Shown here one piece after another: positions 25,749 through 33,413 of a DNA stretch of 64,000 bases. Source of the DNA: Paludibacteraceae bacterium. Its GTDB lineage: Bacteria > Bacteroidota > Bacteroidia > Bacteroidales > Paludibacteraceae. Both the position numbers and the translations under genes were made by a program. The notes under the pieces were generated by a model, which did no database searches, was not told the DNA's origin, and saw only the letters and a program-made list of their open reading frames with translations. Numbering within the stretch: the first letter of the stretch is position 1; every line of letters begins with the position of its first letter. The DNA lies in assembly GCA_017478225.1 (NCBI GenBank), contig JAFVDX010000009.1, forward strand, positions 1-64,000, written 5' to 3'.

Positions 25749-26474
25749 TTAACTATATAATCCGCCATTTATGGCTATACATTCACCTGTAATATAACTT
25801 GCTTCTTTGGATGCGAGGAAACCAACCAATGCTGCTATTTCTTCTGGTTCACCAAATCTGTTCATCGGGATTGCTTTCTTAAGTTCTGCCTCATCCAGCC
25901 CTTCTACCATATCTGTCCTAACAAATCCGGGAGCCACAGCATTGACTGTTATATTTTTTCTTCCTATCTCTTGTGCCAGCGCTTTTGTTGCCGCTATCAG
26001 ACCTCCTTTGGCTGCGGAATAATTACATTGGCCGGGCAGACCCTTCTGACCCGACAAAGATGCCATATTGATTATCCTACCATATTTATGACGAATCATA
26101 GGCTGAAGCAACGGATGAGTAACATTATAGAACGAGAATAAATTAGTGCGTAATACCCTGTCAAAATCTTCTTGTTCCATCCAAATCATTAAATTATCCT
26201 TCCTTATACCTGCATTATTTACGAGAACTTCTATATAATCATTCGGATGGTCCTTTTGCCATTGCCCAATGGCATTAGTTGCGGCAGCGGAATCACTAAC
26301 ATCAAACTTAAGCAATTCTCCATCTGAACCTGCATCACGACACATCTCAAGAGTCTTCTGAGCCTCTATATCATTTGATTGGTAATTGATTACAACCTTA
26401 TAGCCCATTTGAGCCAACTTAAGAGATACTGCACGGCCAATACCGCGACTTCCACCTGTTACTAATGCGTACAT
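25749..26474 (-). CDS. fabG: 3-oxoacyl-ACP reductase, FabG-type SDR
   Basis: A 241-residue short-chain dehydrogenase: TGGSRGIG at 6-13, NNAG near 87-90, catalytic Ser and YSAAK (Tyr/Lys) near 152-156 and TGECIAINGG at the C-terminus. The middle region LMIWMEQEDFDRVL with SFYNVT and SLSGQKGLPGQCNYSAAKGG resembles reductases of aryl-polyene/flexirubin-type clusters more than the standard fatty-acid FabG, but no other genes of such a cluster are near. It reduces 3-oxoacyl-ACP with NADPH. The ATG at 26472-26474 follows the DUF4293 gene by 35 bp. Confidence 0.88.
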   Translation of the reverse strand: MYALVTGGSRGIGRAVSLKLAQMGYKVVINYQSNDIEAQKTLEMCRDAGSDGELLKFDVSDSAAATNAIGQWQKDHPNDYIEVLVNNAGIRKDNLMIWMEQEDFDRVLRTNLFSFYNVTHPLLQPMIRHKYGRIINMASLSGQKGLPGQCNYSAAKGGLIAATKALAQEIGRKNITVNAVAPGFVRTDMVEGLDEAELKKAIPMNRFGEPEEIAALVGFLASKEASYITGECIAINGGLYS

Positions 26475-26509
26475 AAAATAGATTTTTTATAGTATTATTA
26501 TTCTTATAT

Positions 26510-26989
26510 TTATCGGATTCTATCTGCCGCTCTAACAAGGGCTTCGTCACTGAGGATGCGACGAGTTGCCATCAGAGTCAACACTAAATTTACAAGAGGT
26601 ATAGATGCCCATGGAGTAATATACCAATCCACATGGAACTTAGTTGTCATAAACCATATATATAAGCCAAGCATTGCATACCAACCCAGACATAAAACAA
26701 CATTTATCACATTCATTCGCGCTTGTAATATTCTCTTTTTATATAGGAATATAACAATAAACGCTAATAAAGGAATTGAAACGGATAAAATTGCCATCGG
26801 AATGGTATTCATGGCTTCAAACTGCATATCAGCATTAGTAGTGTTATTTATGCTATAAAAGCCCATACTATATTCCTGAAAATCCTCAGATTGTTCGGGG
26901 GTTACAAAACCGGCAGGAGAAAAGAAACACAATATAACTCCAAGTACCACCACCAACAATAAATATAAAGTTTGAATACGCTGTATCAT
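26510..26989 (-). CDS. DUF4293 family membrane protein
   Basis: A 159-residue protein with four hydrophobic helices (about 5-26, 60-83, 92-112, 120-144) and the family's MIQRIQTLYLLL start and short basic C-terminal ADRIR tail. The family is found in Bacteroidota and has no known function. It heads a probable DUF4293 / fabG / porT transcript and is divergent from the Lnb-like fusion gene. Confidence 0.85.
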   Translation of the reverse strand: MIQRIQTLYLLLVVVLGVILCFFSPAGFVTPEQSEDFQEYSMGFYSINNTTNADMQFEAMNTIPMAILSVSIPLLAFIVIFLYKKRILQARMNVINVVLCLGWYAMLGLYIWFMTTKFHVDWYITPWASIPLVNLVLTLMATRRILSDEALVRAADRIR

Positions 26990-27035
26990 ACCTTTTTACA
27001 TTATAAAATTACTCGTTTTTACACAATATTGGCTG

Positions 27036-27043
27036 CAAAGGTA
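27036..27043 (-). promoter_or_regulatory. -7 box for the DUF4293 gene
   Basis: TACCTTTG on the minus strand, 46 bp before the ATG. No good -33 TTTG is seen at the expected distance, so this is a partial match. Confidence 0.5.
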
Positions 27044-27086
27044 AGCAAAAATTCTATTATATAGAAACTTTATAAGATTTTTTTCG

Positions 27087-27094
27087 TACCTTTG
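27087..27094 (+). promoter_or_regulatory. -7 box for the Lnb-like fusion gene
   Basis: TACCTTTG on the plus strand, 20 bp before the ATG at 27115. The -33 region is poor. Confidence 0.5.
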
Positions 27095-27114
27095 CGGACC
27101 TAAAATTCAAAGAA

Positions 27115-29754
27115 ATGAAAAGAATTATATATAGTTTTTTACTCCTTGTTTTGCCCATATACTCATTCGCATATAGGACATTATCCGATAGCAGCAGAAT
27201 CAGTCTGCTCACATGCAGCCCGGGTACAGAAACCTATTCTAAATACGGACATTCTGCAATTAGGGTCGTAGATGAGGCATGCAACATGGACTGGACTTTC
27301 AACTATGGCGTATTTTCTTTTAATACAGACAATTTCTACTTGCGTTTTATTCAGGGGCAAACTTATTATCAGTTGAGCATCGAGCAGACTTACGATTTTA
27401 TTGTCAGCAGCGCTTATATTGGACGAACGACATACGAGCAACAACTCGATTTAACTCAAGAACAAAAGCAAGCACTCTTTAATGCACTTATGCTTAACTA
27501 CGAACCGCAAAACAGAAAATACTTATATAATTTTGTTTTTGATAATTGCGCCACAAGACCATATCACCTCTTGTCAAGAGTTTTAGAACAAAGTGGCGAC
27601 ACGCTCATAAACGATGATTTTTATAAAAGAACCAATACCTTCAGAGAGCGTATCACTTACTATTCAGAGCAGAACTCATGGTCAGGTTTCGGCATCAACT
27701 TGCTCTTTGGGAAAGACGCCGACAAGACAATGACTACACAAGAGCGTCTTTTCTTACCGGAAGAACTGATGGATTACATCGCTTATGCTACAACACAAAA
27801 CGGCAAATCTATATGCCAATCCAATAATACTGAAGCATTTGAAATAGAACACAAACCCTTCTGGTGCTCTCCTGACATGATGGTAATAATTGTTTGCATA
27901 GTACTCATTTGCTTAACTATATATGACTTTCAGAGAAAAAAACAATCATGGTGGGCAGATGGAGTCATATTCTCTTTAGCCGCATTACTTGGAATAGTTT
28001 TAGTTTATTTGAGTTATTTTTCTATTCATCCGCTTGTAAAAAACAATTACAACCTATTGCTAATAAACCCGTTACTTTTGTTTCTACCTATCGCTATGAT
28101 TATTAAAAAATCAAGATTATGGCTTAGCAATAACCAATATCTCATAGGGCTTGCACTAATATGCCTTCTGATAATTAGAATCTTCTCAGGTCAAACATGG
28201 CATAATATATTTTTCATCTCAATAGTTGAATCCATCAGGCTTATTGCATTATCATATAAAAAAAATCTTTTATCTTTTTTTCTTAAGAAGCCCTGCTGCC
28301 GCATTTTTTTATGCATGATATGCATGGTTTTTCCATTTAATAATCTTTTTTCCTCACCTAAACTTACCGTTGTCATAGATATCGAGGGATTCAACCAGTC
28401 TGCAATGGAAATGCTTCGACCATATTGGCAGGCAGGAGGATTAAGAATACTTGATGAAGAGGCGCATAAATCACAAATTTCATTCAACCATTATGTTTAT
28501 GGCGGTTCCGAAACTCTTGCTACTATTATAACCGGCGCTAACCCATCTACACATGGTATAGCCTCCGACACTTATTTTTCACGAACAGACAGAAAAAAAC
28601 ACAATATCTTTGACGATAATAAAGAAGTTTGCATCGGTTGCCAAAGACATTTATCCCCAAGAGCACTGCTTTCTCCGACAGTTACTGACGAGTTTCGACA
28701 ACTATCCACTGCCCGCTCCCGCATTTTTGCTATTGGCCAACACGCAGAAGCAACCCTTCTGCTTGCCGGACATTCAGCAGATGCATGCGCATGGTTAGAC
28801 ACGGACTCTACGCGATGGGTTACTACCGGATATTACACGGCAGGACTTCCCGCAGCAGCCGACCAAATGAACATAAACGGCAGAATGGAACAATTAGCGG
28901 CAAGGCAATGGCAACCCAAAATGGACATAAACGCATATATGCGACCAACTGAAGAGGAAAAGAAAAACTCATTCAATTATAACCAAAAAGATATTTTACT
29001 AAAATCACCTATTGCCAATACGATGGTAATAGAATTAGCACTTGACATACAAAAAGAACAACAATTAGGTACTCGACAGACACCGGATATGCTCCTTTTG
29101 CAACTTAATGTATGCACTCCAAGCGCACAATCAGATATGCTCACAACCGCAGAACAAGAAGATATGTATTTGTGTCTGAATCAAGACTTAGGCTTCTTAA
29201 TCGAACAACTAGACAAACGCATAGGAAAAGAAAATTATCGTATAGTAATGTTCTCAACTCCTAAATTTGGCAAAGGTAAAGCAATAACCGAAAGAGGCAA
29301 CATGCCGGTTAATTCATTCAACACCGATCGAGCCGCCGCTCTCATAAATACTTATCTTATGGCTATTTATGGGCATGAACGATGGATTGACGGAGGATAT
29401 GAACAAAGCATTTACCTCAACCGAATGTTAGCAGAGCAAAAAAAGATGTCAATCAGAGAACTACAACAACAAGTAAGCGAATTTATGCTGGAATTTTCTG
29501 GCGTGCAAAATGCCTTCCCTGCATCCAAATTGCTCTCACTACAATCAGACGACACAAAACTACTTCAAAACACATACAATAAACAACAATTCGGAGATGT
29601 AGTTTTCACACTGCAACCTCTGTGGACAACAGAGCAAGATTGCATTATAGAACAAAACATCACTTCACCACTTTATATTTGGACGCAAGAAAGAATTTCT
29701 TTCCCTGCCGAAAATATCGATGCAACCCAAGTAAAACAACTAATCTTAAAATAA
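27115..29754 (+). CDS. Fusion: Lnb-type (DUF4105) lipoprotein N-acyltransferase-like domain plus alkaline-phosphatase-like domain
   Basis: An 879-residue protein. After a signal peptide comes a DUF4105/Lnb_N domain (about 25-240) with His46 (YSKYGHSAIRV) and Cys145 (FDNCATRP), the expected catalytic pair. Five or six membrane helices follow (about 254-380). A hydrophobic segment at about 395-412 looks like an internal signal peptide and leads into an alkaline-phosphatase-superfamily domain (about 416-879) with VVIDIEGF (Asp422), ATIITGANPSTHGI (469-482) and AGHSADACAWLD (551-562), as in PafA-like enzymes. The later metal motifs are lost: CTPSAQS at 667-673 and STPKF at 714-718 stand where DxxGH and DHG are expected. 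The phosphatase part is thus probably inactive. DUF4494 follows after 6 bp. Confidence 0.8.
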   Translation: MKRIIYSFLLLVLPIYSFAYRTLSDSSRISLLTCSPGTETYSKYGHSAIRVVDEACNMDWTFNYGVFSFNTDNFYLRFIQGQTYYQLSIEQTYDFIVSSAYIGRTTYEQQLDLTQEQKQALFNALMLNYEPQNRKYLYNFVFDNCATRPYHLLSRVLEQSGDTLINDDFYKRTNTFRERITYYSEQNSWSGFGINLLFGKDADKTMTTQERLFLPEELMDYIAYATTQNGKSICQSNNTEAFEIEHKPFWCSPDMMVIIVCIVLICLTIYDFQRKKQSWWADGVIFSLAALLGIVLVYLSYFSIHPLVKNNYNLLLINPLLLFLPIAMIIKKSRLWLSNNQYLIGLALICLLIIRIFSGQTWHNIFFISIVESIRLIALSYKKNLLSFFLKKPCCRIFLCMICMVFPFNNLFSSPKLTVVIDIEGFNQSAMEMLRPYWQAGGLRILDEEAHKSQISFNHYVYGGSETLATIITGANPSTHGIASDTYFSRTDRKKHNIFDDNKEVCIGCQRHLSPRALLSPTVTDEFRQLSTARSRIFAIGQHAEATLLLAGHSADACAWLDTDSTRWVTTGYYTAGLPAAADQMNINGRMEQLAARQWQPKMDINAYMRPTEEEKKNSFNYNQKDILLKSPIANTMVIELALDIQKEQQLGTRQTPDMLLLQLNVCTPSAQSDMLTTAEQEDMYLCLNQDLGFLIEQLDKRIGKENYRIVMFSTPKFGKGKAITERGNMPVNSFNTDRAAALINTYLMAIYGHERWIDGGYEQSIYLNRMLAEQKKMSIRELQQQVSEFMLEFSGVQNAFPASKLLSLQSDDTKLLQNTYNKQQFGDVVFTLQPLWTTEQDCIIEQNITSPLYIWTQERISFPAENIDATQVKQLILK

Positions 29755-29760
29755 TTAAAT

Positions 29761-30201
29761 ATGGAATTTTATGAATGTAAAGTTCGCTACCAAAAAGAGG
29801 TAGGCGATGGCAAACTACAAAAACAAAACGACACATACCTGATTGAAGCGGTCTCCTTTGGCGACGCAGAGACAAGAGTGTTGGAAGAAGTCAAACCTTT
29901 TGTTTTTATGGGCCAAGAAGTAGAAATGAAGGCCATTAAAAAGATAACATACAACGAAGTTTTACCCGATGAAAACGGGCGTTTTTGGTACAAAACAAAG
30001 GTTGTACTTACCACTATCGACGAAAACGCCGGAAAAGAAAAAAAGATAACTACCAATATACTTGTACATTCAGTTGATATCGAAAATGCCTATAAGGCTA
30101 TCAACCAACTCATGAAAGGCGCCATCACTGACTATACTATTACAAATCTACAAGAAACAAGTATAGTAGATGTACTCTCACTCGTCAAAAATGCAGAATA
30201 G
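29761..30201 (+). CDS. DUF4494 family protein
   Basis: A 146-residue soluble protein starting MEFYECKVRYQK and with the family pattern DTYLIEAVSFGDAETR at about 25-40 and a C-terminal TSIVDVL segment. The family is confined to Bacteroidota and its function is unknown. It sits 6 bp after the Lnb-like fusion gene and overlaps yggS, in a three-gene transcript. A link to pyridoxal phosphate homeostasis (yggS) is only contextual. Confidence 0.85.
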   Translation: MEFYECKVRYQKEVGDGKLQKQNDTYLIEAVSFGDAETRVLEEVKPFVFMGQEVEMKAIKKITYNEVLPDENGRFWYKTKVVLTTIDENAGKEKKITTNILVHSVDIENAYKAINQLMKGAITDYTITNLQETSIVDVLSLVKNAE

Positions 30202-30862
30202 TATTGTAGAAAATATCCGTTCAATTCGCGCAACTATTCCTACAGGAGTAGAATTGCTTTGCGTCAGTAAATTTCATCCGGCAACTGACATAATGCAGGC
30301 GTATCAGGCAGGCGAGAGACTATTTGGAGAAAGTAGGGTCCAAGAATTGGTACAAAAACATGCACAATTACCTCATGACATACAATGGCATTTCATCGGT
30401 CATCTGCAAACCAACAAAATTCGACCGATTGTACCATTTGTAAGTTTAATTCATGGTATTGATTCTTTCCATTTGCTTGAATCCATCGATAAAGAGGCTG
30501 CAAAGGTAAACCGGAAAATACGCGTTCTTATCGAAGTACATGTGGCACAAGAGACTACCAAATTCGGCTTTTCACCTAACGAACTCATACATTTTTTTGC
30601 AACAGAAAAATGGCAAGACCTGCCAAATATTGAGATATGTGGTCTCATGGGTATGGCCTCTTTTACGGATAATTTAACACAAATACAAAGCGAATTTCAC
30701 CAAATCAAGACTTTATTCGATGAAATTCGCTCTAAATACTTCGTTTCCAACGACAATTTCAATATCTTGTCAATGGGTATGTCTGACGATTACAAAATAG
30801 CCATCACGGAAGGTTCAAACCTTGTTAGAATCGGTACAAACATCTTTGGCAAGCGCAACTAA
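30191..30862 (+). CDS. YggS/PROSC family pyridoxal phosphate homeostasis protein
   Basis: A 223-residue protein from the ATG at 30191 (an in-frame ATG at 30170 is possible; the shorter form starts MQNSIVENIRSIRA like the family). The PLP lysine is Lys27 in LLCVSKFHP. The HFIGHLQTNK block, the EVHVAQETTKFGF segment and the C-terminal LSMGMSDDYKIAITEGSNLVRIG-type signature are present. It binds PLP without catalysis and buffers it. It overlaps DUF4494 by 11 bp at the start and the convergent BadF-type gene by 48 bp at the end. Confidence 0.93.
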   Translation: MQNSIVENIRSIRATIPTGVELLCVSKFHPATDIMQAYQAGERLFGESRVQELVQKHAQLPHDIQWHFIGHLQTNKIRPIVPFVSLIHGIDSFHLLESIDKEAAKVNRKIRVLIEVHVAQETTKFGFSPNELIHFFATEKWQDLPNIEICGLMGMASFTDNLTQIQSEFHQIKTLFDEIRSKYFVSNDNFNILSMGMSDDYKIAITEGSNLVRIGTNIFGKRN

Positions 30863-31681
30863 CCCATCCATGGGTGAGCGCATTATAACAACATCATCAT
30901 AACCCGCTTTGTTCATCACATCAAGCAAGATATCTTTATAGAAATACGCTATTGATCCTACATAACCAACAGATAATCCGGAAGGATATTGTTTTAGATT
31001 TCTATCTACAAAATTCCTAAAATGGTCGCTCACAAGAGCGACTATTTTTTCATTGCCAATATTCTCAGCCGCAAAAACACTCAAAGATGCCAGATACCTA
31101 TTAGCCAGCGGTTGCCTATATACATGCTCAATAATATCGGCTTGAGTCGTTTGAAATCTATTCAGAAATTTTTCTTTCAAGTCTTCTCCCAACTGATTTT
31201 TAAGCAAATCAGCAACCAATCTTTTTCCTAATACAGCGCCGCTTCCTTCATCTCCTAACACATATCCTAAAGCAGGCACATTCTGCACTATTTTTTCACC
31301 ATCCCAATAACAGGAATTAGAACCGGTGCCAAGAATACAAGCAATACCTTCTTTCTTGCCCAACAAAGCATAAGCAGCACCTACCATATCACTTTCTACA
31401 ACCACATCGGCTCTTCGGAAAAAAGAAGAAAGTACTTCTTTTACAACAGGTGCTTTTTGAGGTGTACAACCTGCCCCATAGAACCATACATCCGTTATTG
31501 GTCCAGCCCATAAATCTTTGGCTATCTGTGGCAATAAACATTCACCTACAACCCACCGCAACTGCTCACGAGTCTGTTGATACGGATTCATTCCTTCTGT
31601 CTGAACATGCGTCGTCTTACCACTGCTGGCCAACAAACACCAATCTGTCTTCGTGGAACCACTATCTACTATAAGTATCAT
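30815..31681 (-). CDS. BadF/BadG-type ATPase, probable N-acetylglucosamine kinase-like sugar kinase
   Basis: A 288-residue ASKHA-fold protein: phosphate-1 motif VDSGSTKTDW at 5-14, CILGTGSNSCYW near 112-123 and GYVLGDEGSGAVLGKRL near 135-151, then a second glycine-rich GYVGSIAYFY. This pattern matches the BadF/BadG family, whose single-domain members are often GlcNAc kinases; a sugar substrate is inferred. It is last in the minus-strand series from the fumarase side, 73 bp after the fumarase stop, and its 3' end overlaps that of yggS by 48 bp tail to tail. Confidence 0.85.
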   Translation of the reverse strand: MILIVDSGSTKTDWCLLASSGKTTHVQTEGMNPYQQTREQLRWVVGECLLPQIAKDLWAGPITDVWFYGAGCTPQKAPVVKEVLSSFFRRADVVVESDMVGAAYALLGKKEGIACILGTGSNSCYWDGEKIVQNVPALGYVLGDEGSGAVLGKRLVADLLKNQLGEDLKEKFLNRFQTTQADIIEHVYRQPLANRYLASLSVFAAENIGNEKIVALVSDHFRNFVDRNLKQYPSGLSVGYVGSIAYFYKDILLDVMNKAGYDDVVIMRSPMDGLVALAKDVCTDSNKV

Positions 31682-31754
31682 TGCCTCCTTTTCCCTTTCT
31701 ACTATCTGTTTTTGTTCCGATATCCGTTTATGCTTTATTTATTTTACCACCGAT

Positions 31755-33395
31755 TTATTTGAGTATTGTACAACCCTCACATGGCTTTAGTTGTTTGAAG
31801 AAATCATTACCCTTGTCGTCAACAAGAATAAATGCGGGGAAATCTTCAACCTCAATTTTCCATATTGCCTCCATACCAAGTTCGGGATATTCAACACATT
31901 CTATTGACTTGATATTGTTTTGTGCTAAAATAGCAGCAGGACCACCTATTGAACCTAAATAGAATCCTCCATGTTTTTTGCAAGCATCTGTCACCGCTTG
32001 CGAACGATTACCCTTAGCAAGCATTATCATCGACCCACCATGATCCTGAAATTCGTCAACATACGGATCCATACGACCTGCAGTAGTCGGACCCATAGAA
32101 CCACACGCCATACCCTGTGGGGTCTTTGCCGGACCGGCATAATAAATCGGATGTTGCTTCATATACTCAGGCATTCCTTCACCCGCATCTAAACGGGCCT
32201 TGATTTTGGCATGTGCAATATCACGACCTACTATAATAGTTCCATTCAGAGAAAGTCGGGTTCCTATCGGATATTTAGTAAGTATCTTACATACATCAGC
32301 CATAGGTTGATTCAAATCAATTTTCACTGCATCACCTTCTCCTGCTTCACGCAATTCTTCTGGTATCAATTCGTATGGTTTATCATCTAACTTCTCTATC
32401 CAAATACCATCTTTGTTTATTTTGCATTTTATATTTCTGTCAGCAGAGCAACTTACACCTAATCCTATAGGGCAACTTGCACCATGACGAGGCAAACGAA
32501 CAACACGAATATCATGTGCCATATATTTGCCGCCAAACTGTGCACCTAGTCCTATTTTATAAGCCTCTTTCAAGAGTTCCTCTTCAAGTTCCACATCTCT
32601 GAAAGCACGCCCCGTTTCATCACCTGTTGTTGGCAATGTATCATAATAGTGAGTTGAAGCCAACTTAACCGTCAGCAAATTTTTCTCTGCCGAAGTACCA
32701 CCTATAACAAAAGCCACATGATAAGGCGGACAAGCAGCAGTACCAAGCGTTTTCATCTTTTCAACAAGGAAAGGCACCAGCGTACCACGATTCTGAATAC
32801 GAGCCTTTGTTTCTTGATAAAGATATGTTTTATTAGCACTACCACCGCCCTTTGTTACACACAAAAATCGATACTCCATACCCTCTGTCGCCTCAATATC
32901 TATTTGTGCAGGTAAATTACATTTCGTATTCACCTCATCGTACATATTGAGCGGAGCATTTTGAGAATAACGCAAATTTTCTTCTGTGTATGTTTTGAAC
33001 ACACCTTTTGACAAGGCTTCTTCATCTGAATATCCTGTCCACACCTGCTGACCTTTCTCGCCGTGAATAATTGCTGTACCAGTGTCTTGACATAATGGCA
33101 ACTTGCCTTTTGCAGCCACTTCTGCGTTACGCAAGAAAGTAAGCGTTACATACTTATCATTTGCAGAAGCCTCAGGATCACGCAATACTTTTGCTACTTG
33201 CAGATTATGAGAACGACGAAGCATAAAACTTACATCCCTGAAAGCAGCATTTGCCATCTGAGTGAGTCCTTCCTTTTCTATTTTAAGAATAGGATGACCC
33301 TCAAATTCACCGACCGAAACAAAATCTTTAGTCAGTAAATAATACTCGGTTTTATCCTCACCGAGTTGAAACATAGGTGCATAACGAAATTCCAT
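31755..33395 (-). CDS. Class I fumarate hydratase ([4Fe-4S])
   Basis: A 546-residue protein joining the alpha (about 10-290) and beta (about 340-540) parts of iron-sulfur fumarases. LCQDTGTAI near 101-109 and the [22 protein letters not shown] segment hold cluster cysteines, and the C-terminal region has [14 protein letters not shown]. It interconverts fumarate and malate, in the reductive branch feeding succinate in anaerobic Bacteroidales. Length and fusion match E. coli FumA/FumB. It follows the M16 protease by 18 bp. Confidence 0.95.
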   Translation of the reverse strand: MEFRYAPMFQLGEDKTEYYLLTKDFVSVGEFEGHPILKIEKEGLTQMANAAFRDVSFMLRRSHNLQVAKVLRDPEASANDKYVTLTFLRNAEVAAKGKLPLCQDTGTAIIHGEKGQQVWTGYSDEEALSKGVFKTYTEENLRYSQNAPLNMYDEVNTKCNLPAQIDIEATEGMEYRFLCVTKGGGSANKTYLYQETKARIQNRGTLVPFLVEKMKTLGTAACPPYHVAFVIGGTSAEKNLLTVKLASTHYYDTLPTTGDETGRAFRDVELEEELLKEAYKIGLGAQFGGKYMAHDIRVVRLPRHGASCPIGLGVSCSADRNIKCKINKDGIWIEKLDDKPYELIPEELREAGEGDAVKIDLNQPMADVCKILTKYPIGTRLSLNGTIIVGRDIAHAKIKARLDAGEGMPEYMKQHPIYYAGPAKTPQGMACGSMGPTTAGRMDPYVDEFQDHGGSMIMLAKGNRSQAVTDACKKHGGFYLGSIGGPAAILAQNNIKSIECVEYPELGMEAIWKIEVEDFPAFILVDDKGNDFFKQLKPCEGCTILK

Positions 33396-33413
33396 AATAT
33401 ATGATTTTAATTA

